DNA of 64,000 nucleotides, taken from Anaerolineaceae bacterium. Its GTDB lineage: Bacteria; Chloroflexota; Anaerolineae; Anaerolineales; UBA11657. The translations under genes and the position numbers were made by a program. Below the pieces are notes generated by a model. The model did not search any database. It was not told where the DNA came from and saw nothing but the letters and a program-made list of their open reading frames with translations. Positions within the stretch are counted from its first letter, which is position 1; every line of letters starts with the position of its first letter. Positions 17,350 through 26,204 of the stretch are shown here, one piece after another. The stretch spans positions 62,001 through 126,000 of the forward strand of contig BGOS01000023.1 of the NCBI GenBank assembly GCA_003569365.1, given 5' to 3'.

Positions 17350-19260
17350 ATGGCCGTTATCTGCACTGCCGGGCATGTTGACCACGGCAAGTCCACCCTT
17401 GTTCAAGCCCTAACCGGCACCCATCCAGACCGCCTCAAAGAAGAGCGCGAACGCGAGATGACCATCGATCTCGGCTTCGCATGGTTTGAGCTGCCGGGCA
17501 TCGGTCCGGTTGGCATTGTGGATGTGCCCGGCCACCGTGATTTTATTGAGAACATGCTGGCCGGGGTGGGTGGGGTGGATGCTGCGCTTTTTGTGATTGC
17601 TGCGGATGAGGGCTTGATGCCGCAGACGCGCGAGCACTTGGCAATACTAGACTTGCTGGGGGTGGCTGCCGGTGTGGTGGCGTTGGCCAAATGCGACACC
17701 GTGCAAGATCCGGACTGGCTGGCGCTGGTGACCGCCGAAATTCATGAAGCATTGCTGCCGACCGCCCTGTCTGGTGCTGCCGTGATTCCGGTGTCGGCAC
17801 TCACAGGTGCTGGCATTCCGCAGCTGCTTGAAGCGCTGCAGCGCGTGCTGGCGCAAAAGCCGGCACGGGTGGACGCCGGGCGTGCGCGTCTGCCTGTGGA
17901 TCGCGTCTTTACCCTGCCCGGATTTGGCACCGTGGTAACCGGCACGCTGCTAGGCGGCAGCCTCGAGCTTGGCGCCGAAGTAAGCGTGTTGCCGGCGGGT
18001 TTGCGGGCGCGTGTGCGCGGTCTGCAGACGCATCGCGAGGCGTTGCCGGTGGTGCGGCCCGGCAACCGCGTGGCTGTAAACCTGAGCGGCGTGGCCACCA
18101 CGCAAGTGCGGCGTGGTGATGTTGTGGCGCAGCCGGACACGCTGCTGCCCACGCGCTTGCTGGATGTGCAATATCGCCACTTGCCCGAAGGCCATGGCAC
18201 GCGGGCACTGCGTCACAACACGCAGGTAAAGCTGTTTGTAGGTGCTGCCGAAGTGCTGGCGCGCGTGCGCTGCCTTGGCATGCGCCAGATTGTGCCGGGT
18301 GAAAGCGGCTGGCTGCAGCTGGTGCTGCGGCAGCCCGTGGCCGTCACAGCCGGCGACCGCTTTATTCTGCGCCTGCCTTCGCCCTCAACAACTATCGGTG
18401 GCGGGGTGGTGGTGGATGCACAGCCACGGCGCCTGCATCGCAGCAGTGATGCGGCGGTTGTGGTGCGGCTGGCTGCGCTGGCAACCAGCGAGCCGGCCGA
18501 GCTGCTGCTGGCGGCCGTGCGCACTTTGGGCGTGTGCGAGCTTGCGGAAGCAGCGCAGCGCGCCGGCCTCGCGCCAGAACAAGTATTGCCTGCGTTGCAG
18601 GCGCTGACTGCGCGCGCCGCGCTGCTGCCGCTCGGCAGCGCGCAACCGGATGGCGCGGCTGCACTGTGGGCTGCAGTTGAGCTGGGGCAGCAGTTTGGCG
18701 AGCGGGCAGCGCGCGAGCTGAATGACTTCCACGCTGCCTACCCACTGCGCAGTGGCATGCCGCGCGAAGAACTTAAGAGCCGCATGGGACAAACTGTGCG
18801 CGCCTTCAATGCCTTGTTGGAACACGCCGGCGCGCAGGGCTTGGTTGTGGATGAACGCAGCACTGTGCGCCTTGCGAGCCACAGCGTGCGCTTCACTGCG
18901 CAGCAACAGGCGCAGGTCGAAGCTCTGCTGGCGCGCTTTGCGGTTGGCTTGGCCGGCACATTGCCCTCGCGCAAGGAGAGTGCGGAAGCAGTGGGCGAGG
19001 TGGTGCTGCAGGCGCTGCTGGCGCAGGGGCGGTTGCACGCGCTTTCTGCAGAGGTGCTAGTGCCCGATGCGGTTTATGCACAGATGCTGCAGGCCGTGCG
19101 CCAGGAGACTGGCGCGCTGGGCAGCATTACTGTGGCGGCGCTGCGCGACAAACTGCAGACCAGCCGCAAGTATGCGCTGGCAATGCTGGAGCATTTGGAT
19201 GCACGCGGTATTACGCAGCGGCGCGGCGACGAGCGTGTGCTGCGCGAACCGCGCAGCTAG
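17350..19260 (+). CDS. selB: Selenocysteine-specific elongation factor SelB
   Basis: SelB is the EF-Tu-like GTPase that delivers Sec-tRNA to UGA codons marked by a SECIS element. The 636-residue protein has G1 AGHVDHGKST (residues 7-16), EREREMTIDLGFAWF (switch I), DVPGHRDFIENML (G3), and AKCD in place of the usual xKxD (G4). EF-Tu-like domains 2 and 3 (VFTLPGFGTVVTGT) follow, and then a long C-terminal region with the winged-helix repeats that bind SECIS. Its presence implies selenoprotein synthesis; selA, selC and selD are not in the window. No ribosome-binding site precedes ATG 17350. Confidence 0.93.
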   Translation: MAVICTAGHVDHGKSTLVQALTGTHPDRLKEEREREMTIDLGFAWFELPGIGPVGIVDVPGHRDFIENMLAGVGGVDAALFVIAADEGLMPQTREHLAILDLLGVAAGVVALAKCDTVQDPDWLALVTAEIHEALLPTALSGAAVIPVSALTGAGIPQLLEALQRVLAQKPARVDAGRARLPVDRVFTLPGFGTVVTGTLLGGSLELGAEVSVLPAGLRARVRGLQTHREALPVVRPGNRVAVNLSGVATTQVRRGDVVAQPDTLLPTRLLDVQYRHLPEGHGTRALRHNTQVKLFVGAAEVLARVRCLGMRQIVPGESGWLQLVLRQPVAVTAGDRFILRLPSPSTTIGGGVVVDAQPRRLHRSSDAAVVVRLAALATSEPAELLLAAVRTLGVCELAEAAQRAGLAPEQVLPALQALTARAALLPLGSAQPDGAAALWAAVELGQQFGERAARELNDFHAAYPLRSGMPREELKSRMGQTVRAFNALLEHAGAQGLVVDERSTVRLASHSVRFTAQQQAQVEALLARFAVGLAGTLPSRKESAEAVGEVVLQALLAQGRLHALSAEVLVPDAVYAQMLQAVRQETGALGSITVAALRDKLQTSRKYALAMLEHLDARGITQRRGDERVLREPRS

Positions 19261-19289
19261 CAGCCAGCTGCCTTTGCGCGGGCAGTGGG

Positions 19290-20918
19290 CTAATCCAGTT
19301 CGGGCAGGCGGTGTTTCCACTCGCCGCCCACAATTGTGCCCACTACCTGAGTGGCGCGCAGCTCATGCGCCGCGCAAGTGAAGATATCTCGGTCCACCAC
19401 AATTAAGTCTGCCAGCCAGCCGGGCTGCAGTGTGCCCAGCCGGTCTTCCATGCCGGCGGCGTAGGCCGCACCGCTGGTGTAGCCGGCCAAGGCCTCAGCC
19501 AGCGTCAGGCATTGCTCCGGGTACCATGCACTGGCTCCGGGCGCAGCGTCCGGTTGCGTGCGGGTGACCGCCGCGTGCAGGCCATAAAACGGATTGTGCG
19601 ATTCAACCGGTGCATCGCTGCCGAACGCCAGCACTGCGCCGGACTGCAGTTGCGTGCGCCACGCATACGCACCAGCGCAGCGCGCGCCCCAGTAGCGTTC
19701 CGCAGAAACCATATCTCCCAAGGCGTGAATGGGCTGCATTGACGCCACAACGCCCAGTGTGCCGAGGCGCCCTGCATCAGTTGGATGCAAGAGCTGCACA
19801 TGCTCAATCCGATGGCGGCGCATCGCCGGCGTTTCGCCGCGCCGGGCTTCCTCGAGCCGCACGGCCTCCAGCACATCCAGTACTTCATGGTTGGCACGAT
19901 CGCCAATTGCATGCACGGTGATGGGCAAGCCGGCAGCACTGGCGCGGCTGGCTTTGTCTGCAAGTTCCTCTTTGTCCATCAGCTGCATGCCAAAATTGGC
20001 TGGTTCGTTTGCGTATGGGGCCAGCATGGATGCCGTGCGCGGTCCGAGCGCGCCATCTATGAAGATCTTGATGTTGCCGATGCGCAGCCAGTCGTCCCCA
20101 AAGCCGCTGCGCAGCCCAATGGCAATTGCTTCATCCAGCTGCTCCACCGGCACATGCTTTACCACGCGCAGCCCGAGCTTGTGCTCCGCACGCAGTTGTT
20201 GGAAGGCAACGAACGCATCGCGCCGGTCAAAGTCATGAATGCCGGTGAGGCCCACTTGCCAGGCATTCTCTTGGGCCGCTGCCATCGAAGCTAAGCGCTG
20301 CGCCGGTGTTTGCGCGGGTATCTGATCGTATGCCAGCGCGCACGCAGTTTCAAACAACATTCCATCTGCATTGCCGTGTGCGTCACGGCTGATGCGTCCG
20401 CCCGGCGGGTCCGCGGTGCCCGCCTGAATACCGGCAGCACGCAAGGCGACACTGTTTACCCAAGCCATGTGCAGCGATTTATCAGTCAGGTACACCGGGT
20501 GCCGGGGAACCGCGGCGTCCAGCTCACTTGCTAGCGGAAACACGCCGTCCCATTCGGTTTGATTCCAGCCGTGGCCCACAACCCAGGTGCCGGCCGGCAG
20601 GGTTGCGGCGCGGGCCGCAACGCGTTGCAGTGCTTCGGCTTTCGTTTTTGCGCCCACATCCACCATTGCCAGGTTCAGCGCAAAATGCTCGAAGTGGATA
20701 TGAGCATCCGTGAGGCCCGGCAGCACAGTCCGGCCGTGCAGGTCCACTTGGCCAGTGCGCGCACCGGCAAGCGCCCGCACGGTTTGGTCTGAGCCCACAG
20801 CCAGCACTTTCCCGGCGCGCAGCGCAATGGCTTGTGCCGGCGCCTGTTGCCCGGCCAAAGTATTTATGCGCCCGTTAAAAAGAATCAGATGCGGGTCAAG
20901 CAGGTGGGAGATGCTCAT
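19290..20918 (-). CDS. YtcJ-like metal-dependent amidohydrolase
   Basis: The 542-residue protein belongs to the amidohydrolase_3 group. Metal-binding features are TDAHIHFEHF (HxH), KIFIDGALGPRTASML, TVHAIGDRANHEVLD, RHRIEHVQLLHP, and FGSDAPVESHNPFYGLHAAV with the catalytic Asp. N- and C-terminal strands form the composite beta-sandwich typical of the fold (ILFNGRINTL and LADLIVVDRDIF). Substrate is unknown; relatives act on N-acyl amino acids and other amides. It starts 30 bases after parB ends and probably trails the rpmH-parB operon. It is convergent with selB. Confidence 0.9.
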   Translation of the reverse strand: MSISHLLDPHLILFNGRINTLAGQQAPAQAIALRAGKVLAVGSDQTVRALAGARTGQVDLHGRTVLPGLTDAHIHFEHFALNLAMVDVGAKTKAEALQRVAARAATLPAGTWVVGHGWNQTEWDGVFPLASELDAAVPRHPVYLTDKSLHMAWVNSVALRAAGIQAGTADPPGGRISRDAHGNADGMLFETACALAYDQIPAQTPAQRLASMAAAQENAWQVGLTGIHDFDRRDAFVAFQQLRAEHKLGLRVVKHVPVEQLDEAIAIGLRSGFGDDWLRIGNIKIFIDGALGPRTASMLAPYANEPANFGMQLMDKEELADKASRASAAGLPITVHAIGDRANHEVLDVLEAVRLEEARRGETPAMRRHRIEHVQLLHPTDAGRLGTLGVVASMQPIHALGDMVSAERYWGARCAGAYAWRTQLQSGAVLAFGSDAPVESHNPFYGLHAAVTRTQPDAAPGASAWYPEQCLTLAEALAGYTSGAAYAAGMEDRLGTLQPGWLADLIVVDRDIFTCAAHELRATQVVGTIVGGEWKHRLPELD

Positions 20919-20948
20919 GAAGCGCTAGCCGGCGGGGTGCGGAGCAAG

Positions 20949-21806
20949 TTATGCGCGCAGATGTTTAATCAGCGCTTCAAGTTCCTCGTCAGAATAAAAA
21001 TAAATTATGAGCGAGCCCTTGCCTTTGCGGCCGCGGCGCAGCGCCACTTTGGTTCCAAGTTTGTCGCGCACGCGGTTCTCCAGCTCTGCCACAGATGCGG
21101 ACTGCTTGATGCGGCGTTTGGCAGGATGCTTCTCGCCTTGCAGCTGGCGCACAAGCTGCTCGGTTTGGCGCACAGAAAGTTCGCGCTTGACAATGTTCGC
21201 CAGCGCTGCGGTTTGCGCCTCTGCTTCGGGCAGGCCCAGCAGGGCGCGCGCGTGGCCTTCGCTGATGATGCCGCGCGTGAGCGCCGCCTGCAGCGGTGCG
21301 GCAAGGCGCATGAGGCGCAGCGTGTTGGAGACAGTGGTGCGCCGTTTGCCAACGCGCTTTGCAATCTCTTCATGCGAGAGGCCGAAGTCGTCGGCCAGCG
21401 TTTGGTAGGCGGCGGCCGTCTCCAGCGCGTTGAGGTTGCTGCGCTGCACATTTTCAATCAGCGCCAGTTCCAGCAGGCCGCGATCGTCCGGTGCGGTGCG
21501 CACAACGGCTGCAATTTTTGTGCGGCCGGCCAGTTTGGCAGCCTGCCAGCGGCGGTGCCCGGCAATCAGGTAATAACCTTCGCCGTCGGGGGTGCGTGCC
21601 AGCACCACCGGCTGCAGCACGCCGTGCTCGCGGATGGAGGCTGCCAGTTCCTCCAGTTCGGCGGCATCAAAGTGTGTGCGCGGCTGGCGCGGGTTGGGCT
21701 TGATGGATGCCAGCGGCACTTCGGCAATGCTGTCATCCGCAGATCCCAACACCGGGATCAGCGATTCGAGGCCGCGGCCCAGGCCGCGTTTCTTTTGGTC
21801 AGCCAT
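20949..21806 (-). CDS. parB: Chromosome-partitioning protein ParB (Spo0J)
   Basis: ParB binds parS sites, spreads as a CTP-dependent clamp and stimulates ParA. The 285-residue protein has the N-terminal patch KKRGLGRGLESLIP, the ParB/Srx CTP-binding segment (PNPRQPRTHFDAAELEELA, then YYLIAGHRRWQAAKLAG with the GxRRxxA form), and a helix-turn-helix (LSHEEIAKRVGKRRTTVSNTLRL). The C-terminal dimerisation domain ends YFYSDEELEALIKHL. TAA of parA and ATG of parB are separated by three bases. No parS consensus (TGTTTCACGTGAAACA) was noticed in the window. Confidence 0.95.
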   Translation of the reverse strand: MADQKKRGLGRGLESLIPVLGSADDSIAEVPLASIKPNPRQPRTHFDAAELEELAASIREHGVLQPVVLARTPDGEGYYLIAGHRRWQAAKLAGRTKIAAVVRTAPDDRGLLELALIENVQRSNLNALETAAAYQTLADDFGLSHEEIAKRVGKRRTTVSNTLRLMRLAAPLQAALTRGIISEGHARALLGLPEAEAQTAALANIVKRELSVRQTEQLVRQLQGEKHPAKRRIKQSASVAELENRVRDKLGTKVALRRGRKGKGSLIIYFYSDEELEALIKHLRA

Positions 21807-21809
21807 TAC

Positions 21810-22589
21810 TTAAGCGGGTGTGCCCGCGAGGTCGCCCTGCAGCAGTTCTTCTGTGGCGGCAGCGTATGCACGCGCGCCGGTGCAGTTGGGGTCGTAAGCA
21901 CTAATTGGCAAGCCGTGCGAGGGTGCCTCCGCAAGCCGTACATTGCGTGGCACAACTGCGCGAAACACCTTGCCGGGAAAATGCTTGCGCACTTCATCCA
22001 CCACCTGCTGCGAGAGATGGGCGCGGCCGTCATACATGGTCATCAGCAGGCCGCGAATGCGCAGCGGAGTTTTGAAGGCGCGGCGCACGCGGTAGATTGT
22101 TTCCAGCAGCTGCCCCAGCCCCTCCAGCGCAAAAAATTCACACTGTACCGGGATCACAACTGAGTCGGCTGCCACCAGCCCGTTGAGGGTTAGCAGCCCA
22201 AGCGACGGCGGACAGTCAATCAGCACATAGTCGTAGCGCTCGGCCTGTGCCAGCACATTGCGCAAGCGGTACTCGCGCATGGGCTCGGACACCAGTTCCA
22301 CCTCAGCAGCTGCCAGGCCGGGTCCGGCCGGCACCAGCGACATCTGCAGAGCGGTGTTGTGCAGCGTGTGCGCGTCAAGGCGCAGGTCTTCGTTCAGCAG
22401 CAGCGGGTAGGTTCCGGTTGTCAGGCTTTTTTTATCCACGCCAAGGCTGGAGGTCGCATTGCCTTGCGGGTCGAGGTCTACCAGGAGCACACGCTGGTTC
22501 TGCTGCGCCAAGAAGGCGCCCATATTGATGGCGGTGGTGGTTTTGCCCACGCCGCCCTTTTGGTTTACAAACGCGTAGATGCGAGGCAT
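21810..22589 (-). CDS. parA: Chromosome-partitioning ATPase ParA (Soj)
   Basis: The 259-residue Walker-type ATPase has the deviant Walker A KGGVGKTTTAINMGAFLA at residues 11-28, VLLVDLDPQGNATSSLG (Walker A'), and YVLIDCPPSLGLLTLNGL (Walker B). It works with ParB in origin segregation. A second ParA-family gene lies at 26235, but this copy is the chromosomal one by its linkage to parB and to the rpmH-rnpA-yidC-jag block. It begins 14 bases after jag ends. Confidence 0.95.
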   Translation of the reverse strand: MPRIYAFVNQKGGVGKTTTAINMGAFLAQQNQRVLLVDLDPQGNATSSLGVDKKSLTTGTYPLLLNEDLRLDAHTLHNTALQMSLVPAGPGLAAAEVELVSEPMREYRLRNVLAQAERYDYVLIDCPPSLGLLTLNGLVAADSVVIPVQCEFFALEGLGQLLETIYRVRRAFKTPLRIRGLLMTMYDGRAHLSQQVVDEVRKHFPGKVFRAVVPRNVRLAEAPSHGLPISAYDPNCTGARAYAAATEELLQGDLAGTPA

Positions 22590-22603
22590 TGCCCGCAGCG
22601 CTG

Positions 22604-23119
22604 CTACGTGGTGGGCGAGATCACGACACGCCGCAGGTCGCCGTCTCCCTCGCTGTGGGTGCGGGCGCCGTTAAACTCGCGCAGTGCTAAATGCACCAGC
22701 CGCCGCTCAAAGGCCGGCAGCGGCTCCATCTTGATCACCTTCTGCTGCTCTACTGCCTGCTCGGCCATGCGCAGTGCCAGCCGGTTGAGCTGCTCCACGC
22801 GGTGCGCGCGGTAGCCCCCAACATCCAGCAGCAGGTTGGCGTGGGCGCCAATCTCGCGCGCCACAAGTGCCCGCAGCAGCAGCTGCAATGCGTTCAGTAC
22901 CTCGGCTTTTGGCCCCACCAGTTCCTGCAGGTCATCGCCGAGCATCTCCACCATCAGCGGCGCACTTTCTGCGGGATCGTCAGCCACGGTTCGCGTAACG
23001 CGCACTGTGCCAGTTACATCCATCAGCCGCAGCAAATCTTCGGCGATGTGCTGCGCGCATTCGGCGGCAATGCCGTCCGCTTCCGACCCTGCTTGATGAC
23101 CTTCCGGTAGATGATTCAT
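22604..23119 (-). CDS. jag: RNA-binding protein KhpB/Jag (KH and R3H domains)
   Basis: The 171-residue protein has a KH-type RNA-binding domain (LVGPKAEVLNALQLLLRALV) and a C-terminal R3H domain (FERRLVHLALREFNG, then SEGDGDLRRVVISP). The N-terminal Jag_N domain found in Firmicutes is absent. Start ATG 23119 is chosen because GGAGAG lies two to three bases upstream; the longer frame to 23245 runs into yidC. KhpB works with KhpA, whose gene is at 43367, as a global RNA-binding pair affecting division and cell-wall genes in other bacteria. Confidence 0.92.
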   Translation of the reverse strand: MNHLPEGHQAGSEADGIAAECAQHIAEDLLRLMDVTGTVRVTRTVADDPAESAPLMVEMLGDDLQELVGPKAEVLNALQLLLRALVAREIGAHANLLLDVGGYRAHRVEQLNRLALRMAEQAVEQQKVIKMEPLPAFERRLVHLALREFNGARTHSEGDGDLRRVVISPTT

Positions 23120-23147
23120 TGCTCTCCAATTATTAAGCCAGGCACTA

Positions 23148-24068
23148 TTATGCCCCGTCTCCGCGACCGCGCGATTTGCGCGGCTTGGGTTTGGCGGGTG
23201 GGTTTCCGGATCCGCCGGGCGGGTTGGTGGGCGGCGGCACCACATTGGGGCGCGGCTTCGCAGGTGGCTTGGTGGTGTAGTCTGGCCATGGCAGGCTAAT
23301 GCCGCCCGGCAGTGACAATTTTCCCCACCTGAATTTGGCCCGGTTCAGGAATGCGTACTGTCCAATGCCAGCCAAGTTGGAGGTAATGAAGTAGATGGAC
23401 AAGCCGGAGGCGAATTGCAGCGCGAAGAAGCCAAACATCAACGGCATCGTGGTCATCATCGAGCGCTGCATTTGCGCCGATGCATCGTTGGCGTCAGCCG
23501 TGCTCGGCGGCGTCATCATCTTTTGCTGCACCAGTGTGGTGAGCACAACAAAAATGGGCAGGATGGGAATTCCGAGAATGGGAAACCACGGCAGGTAAAT
23601 GCGATCGGGCTGGGTCAGGTCCATCCAGATCAAGTAGCGGTTCACGGGCAGCAAGCTGTTGAAGTTCGGAAACAGCCACGGGTAAACCCCGTGATACAAG
23701 TCCATCATTTGCAGCGGCGTGGATGGAATGGCGTTTAGGATGGACTGATAAACGCCAATCAGAATCGGGAATTGAATCAGGGTAGGCAGGCAGCCACCCA
23801 GCATTGCAGCCGGGTTGTAGCCGATTTTGAGCAGCTCCTTTTGCATCTTCTCGGGCTCGCCCTTGTACTTTTCCTGAATGCGCTTGATTTCAGGCTGCAG
23901 CTCCTGCATCTGGATCTGGGTTTTTTGCTGGCGCGCGGTTAGCGGCGTCAGCAGGGCGCGAATGCCCACCGTTAGCACAATCAATGCCGCAGTGAAGCTG
24001 TGGCCCAGCCACACGTATAGCAACAGCAGTGCGTTGGTGAACGGATAAACGATCAGTTGACTCCACAT
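23148..24068 (-). CDS. yidC: Membrane protein insertase YidC
   Basis: YidC inserts proteins into the cytoplasmic membrane alone or with Sec. The 306-residue product has the five-helix core without the large periplasmic domain of Gram-negative YidC: FTAALIVLTVGIRALLTPLT with the conserved Arg of the hydrophilic groove, the cytoplasmic hairpin QPEIKRIQEKYKGEPEKMQKE, and GYNPAAMLGGCLPTLIQFPIL. The C-terminal tail is Pro/Lys-rich (about 55 residues) and may bind ribosomes. It lies seven bases after the lipoprotein gene and before jag, the standard order. Confidence 0.95.
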   Translation of the reverse strand: MWSQLIVYPFTNALLLLYVWLGHSFTAALIVLTVGIRALLTPLTARQQKTQIQMQELQPEIKRIQEKYKGEPEKMQKELLKIGYNPAAMLGGCLPTLIQFPILIGVYQSILNAIPSTPLQMMDLYHGVYPWLFPNFNSLLPVNRYLIWMDLTQPDRIYLPWFPILGIPILPIFVVLTTLVQQKMMTPPSTADANDASAQMQRSMMTTMPLMFGFFALQFASGLSIYFITSNLAGIGQYAFLNRAKFRWGKLSLPGGISLPWPDYTTKPPAKPRPNVVPPPTNPPGGSGNPPAKPKPRKSRGRGDGA

Positions 24069-24075
24069 GCGCTTG

Positions 24076-25173
24076 CTACTTTGTTACGGGGGGAAAGAAC
24101 CAGCTGGTTGTGCCGCTGTCCTGCAGCAGTGCGTACAGCAGGTGCTCGCCATTGTAAGTGGAAATATACAGCAGGCCGTTTGCCGCAATCGGAGAGTCCA
24201 GCAGGCGTTCCGCATTCTTGGGATCCAGCTCCAGCTGCCACGCGGGTGTGCCGCTGCTCGCATTGAGGGCGTGCACAAAACCATTGTCAGTCACCACAAA
24301 AAGCTTGTCGCCGTCAAGTGCGGGTGTGCCGCGCACGGACCCGGCAGCTGTTGCGCGCCAAATCTCAGTGCCGTTGCTGCGGTTTACGCAGTACACAATT
24401 CCATCCAGATCTCCAAAGTAGACCCGGTCTGCGGTAACAAGCGGCGTGCCCCAGACAAACCCCTGCGTCTCATGCACCCAGATGTCCTTGCCATTGGAGG
24501 TGTTGACCGCGTACAGCGCCCGCGATAGCGTGCCCACATAAAGCGCTGCATCGGCCAGGGCTGGCGTTGCTGCCAGCGCGCCCGGAAAGCTGCGCTCCCA
24601 GCGCAGCGCACCGGTTACAGCATCGAGAGCAGACAGCTTGTGATCCATATTGGGCACGTAGATTGTGGCGGTGCTGGTGGCGGGCGCGCCCCAAAATTCA
24701 TCGCCGCCGGCAAATTGCCACAGCACCTTGCCATTTTCATTGTCAAGCGCGCGCAGCGTTGTGCCTATTGCAGAATAGCTGCGCCCATCCGCTGCACTCA
24801 TACTCACCGCCGCCGTCTTTGTCAGCTGGTTTGGATCAGAGTAACGCCAAGCCTCTACCCCGGTGGCGGGGTCAAGCGCCAGTACAAGTTTTGCGCCGGA
24901 CGCCACAATGATGCGGTCGGCGTTTACGGCCGGTGCGGTCTCAAAGGCATGCAGGTCGTTATTATTCTCGAGCGGGAAGCGCCAGACCTGCGCGCCGCTG
25001 GTTGCATCGATTGCATACACAGCTTGCGGGCTGGCAAGCAATACTTTGCCGTCATGCAGCGTGGCTGCCGGCCAGACCGTAGCCGTGGCCCGGCTGCAGC
25101 CTGCCAGCAAGACTGCAGCCAGCAACGCGATAACCGGCTGCCGCCCTGCACTGAATGGATACTTTGTCCGCAT
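24076..25173 (-). CDS. PQQ-like beta-propeller lipoprotein (BamB-like fold)
   Basis: The 365-residue product starts with a signal peptide and lipobox (AVLLAGC), then carries seven to eight PQQ-type propeller blades with repeated patterns such as VYAIDATSGAQVWRFPLE, VLALDPATGVEAWRYSDP, LSALDAVTGALRWERSF and VYCVNRSNGTEIWRATA. The fold is that of BamB and quinoprotein dehydrogenases, but no catalytic quinone-site residues could be identified. Placement between yidD and yidC suggests a role on the outer face of the membrane in protein insertion or folding; this is inferred from position only. Confidence 0.85.
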   Translation of the reverse strand: MRTKYPFSAGRQPVIALLAAVLLAGCSRATATVWPAATLHDGKVLLASPQAVYAIDATSGAQVWRFPLENNNDLHAFETAPAVNADRIIVASGAKLVLALDPATGVEAWRYSDPNQLTKTAAVSMSAADGRSYSAIGTTLRALDNENGKVLWQFAGGDEFWGAPATSTATIYVPNMDHKLSALDAVTGALRWERSFPGALAATPALADAALYVGTLSRALYAVNTSNGKDIWVHETQGFVWGTPLVTADRVYFGDLDGIVYCVNRSNGTEIWRATAAGSVRGTPALDGDKLFVVTDNGFVHALNASSGTPAWQLELDPKNAERLLDSPIAANGLLYISTYNGEHLLYALLQDSGTTSWFFPPVTK

Positions 25174-25178
25174 AGTTT

Positions 25179-25430
25179 TTAGGGGCGTGATTTCTTCACG
25201 TGCGCAGCGCGCACATCTAAATCCGGCACCGGGTCGAAGCCGGCTTTTGCGAATGGATGGCAGCGGCTAAGCCGAGCCACAGCCAGCGCCGTGCCGCGCG
25301 CTGCACCGTAGCGTTCAATCGCCTCCTGCGCATAATTGGAGCAGGTGGGAAAGTGGCGGCAAGCCGGGGGCAGCAGACCGGAGATGTGCTGCTGGTAAAA
25401 ACGCAGCAGGCTTAGCAGGATGTTTTGCAT
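25179..25430 (-). CDS. yidD: Membrane protein insertion efficiency factor YidD
   Basis: The 83-residue protein shows the family hallmarks: LLRFYQQHISGLLPPACRHFPTCSNYAQEAI with the conserved Cys pair, GAARGTALAVARLSRCHPF and a C-terminal GFDPVPD. YidD is a small amphipathic membrane-associated protein that aids YidC-dependent insertion. It starts 80 bases after rnpA ends, with no ribosome-binding site; TAAATT ends six bases before the ATG, so an internal leaderless start is possible but weakly supported. Confidence 0.93.
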   Translation of the reverse strand: MQNILLSLLRFYQQHISGLLPPACRHFPTCSNYAQEAIERYGAARGTALAVARLSRCHPFAKAGFDPVPDLDVRAAHVKKSRP

Positions 25431-25510
25431 GAAGTAAATTTATTCCAACTGCGGTACTGCCTGCAGGCTGCCGGTGCAGAGGCCGGCAGCTGGGCCCAGT
25501 TTGGCAGCAC

Positions 25511-25858
25511 TTAGTTGCCGGCCACGGCCGGCGGTTGGCGCAGGGCTGCCGTCCGCAACAGGTGCCGCAGCGCCACCAGCGCCTCCGCCAACCCGCGCTG
25601 GCGCAAGCCATTGCGCGCAATCAAAATTACATCCCAGCCAGCGGGGAACTGAGTGATTGTGGCGCGCACGGCCGCGCGCATGATGCGCTTGCTGCGGTTG
25701 CGCACCACGGCGTTGCCCACTTGGCGGCTGGCCACAAATCCAAAGCGGCTGTGGGGCAGGTTGTTTAGTTCCGCCACCAAAACTGCAAACGGGTGTGTCC
25801 AAGATCGGCCCGTGCGCCGCACCCGCTCGAAATCTGCGCGGTTGCGCAGGCTGATCAC
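25511..25858 (-). CDS. rnpA: Ribonuclease P protein component
   Basis: RnpA is the small basic protein that helps RNase P RNA process tRNA 5' ends. The 115-residue product has RNRADFERVRRTGRSW at the N terminus and the RNR signature VGNAVVRNRSKRIMRAAVR around residues 46-64. It lies 23 bases downstream of rpmH, as in most bacteria. The 80-base gap after it holds no other gene. The RNase P RNA gene was not seen in the window. Confidence 0.94.
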   Translation of the reverse strand: MISLRNRADFERVRRTGRSWTHPFAVLVAELNNLPHSRFGFVASRQVGNAVVRNRSKRIMRAAVRATITQFPAGWDVILIARNGLRQRGLAEALVALRHLLRTAALRQPPAVAGN

Positions 25859-25881
25859 GTTTTACCTGCGCGCACGCGCGC

Positions 25882-26088
25882 CTAACGCTTCTTAGCCGAG
25901 CTGCCGCTTTTGGTGCCGTTCCAATCCTCGTGGCGCTTCACATGGGCGCGTTGCACTGCCAGTGAATGGCGCCCGCGCAAACGGCGCGCCGCAAGTACCT
26001 TGCGGCCGCCGGCTGTTTGCATGCGCTGCCGAAAGCCGTGCACGCGTGCGCGCCGGCGGATTTTTGGCTGATAAGTTCGCTTGGGCAT
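25882..26088 (-). CDS. rpmH: 50S ribosomal protein L34
   Basis: The N-terminal 46 residues are typical L34 ([19 protein letters not shown], then [18 protein letters not shown]). The protein is 68 residues, longer than the usual 44-50, because of a basic tail ending [10 protein letters not shown]. Start ATG 26088 follows AGAGGAA by about eight bases; the longer frame to 26145 begins in untranslated sequence. It is the first gene of the minus-strand block and has a near-consensus promoter at 26161-26189. Confidence 0.95.
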   Translation of the reverse strand: MPKRTYQPKIRRRARVHGFRQRMQTAGGRKVLAARRLRGRHSLAVQRAHVKRHEDWNGTKSGSSAKKR

Positions 26089-26160
26089 TGTGTGAGTTCC
26101 TCTTTTCCATGCCAGTGCTGCGCCGCTTGGTTTGCGGCTGAGCAAAGGCTACAGCTCCGG

Positions 26161-26189
26161 ATTATACCCATGCGCGGGGGTTGGGTCAA
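26161..26189 (-). promoter_or_regulatory. Sigma70-type promoter for the rpmH operon
   Basis: On the minus strand TTGACC (26189-26184), a 17-base spacer and a perfect TATAAT (26166-26161). Transcription would start near 26154, giving a 5' leader of about 65 bases with a normal ribosome-binding site. Confidence 0.88.
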
Positions 26190-26204
26190 TCTCTAGAATT
26201 GACC
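26184..26204. promoter_or_regulatory. Inverted repeat made of two divergent -35 boxes
   Basis: GGTCAAT and ATTGACC form perfect seven-base arms around a seven-base centre (CTCTAGA). The left arm is the -35 box of rpmH and the right arm that of the ParA-like gene. Besides serving two promoters it could bind a dimeric regulator; the latter is speculation. Confidence 0.5.

Noticed and set aside
20832..22163. 443-codon open frame on the plus strand opposite parB and parA
   Set aside because: It is antisense to two well-identified genes, its product is Cys/His/Arg-rich without any domain, and it has no ribosome-binding site. Long antisense frames are common at this GC content.
22433..22441. DnaA-box-like TTATCCACG, and TTATCCACC near 28877
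   Set aside because: Single imperfect matches inside coding sequence, not a cluster in an AT-rich intergenic region.
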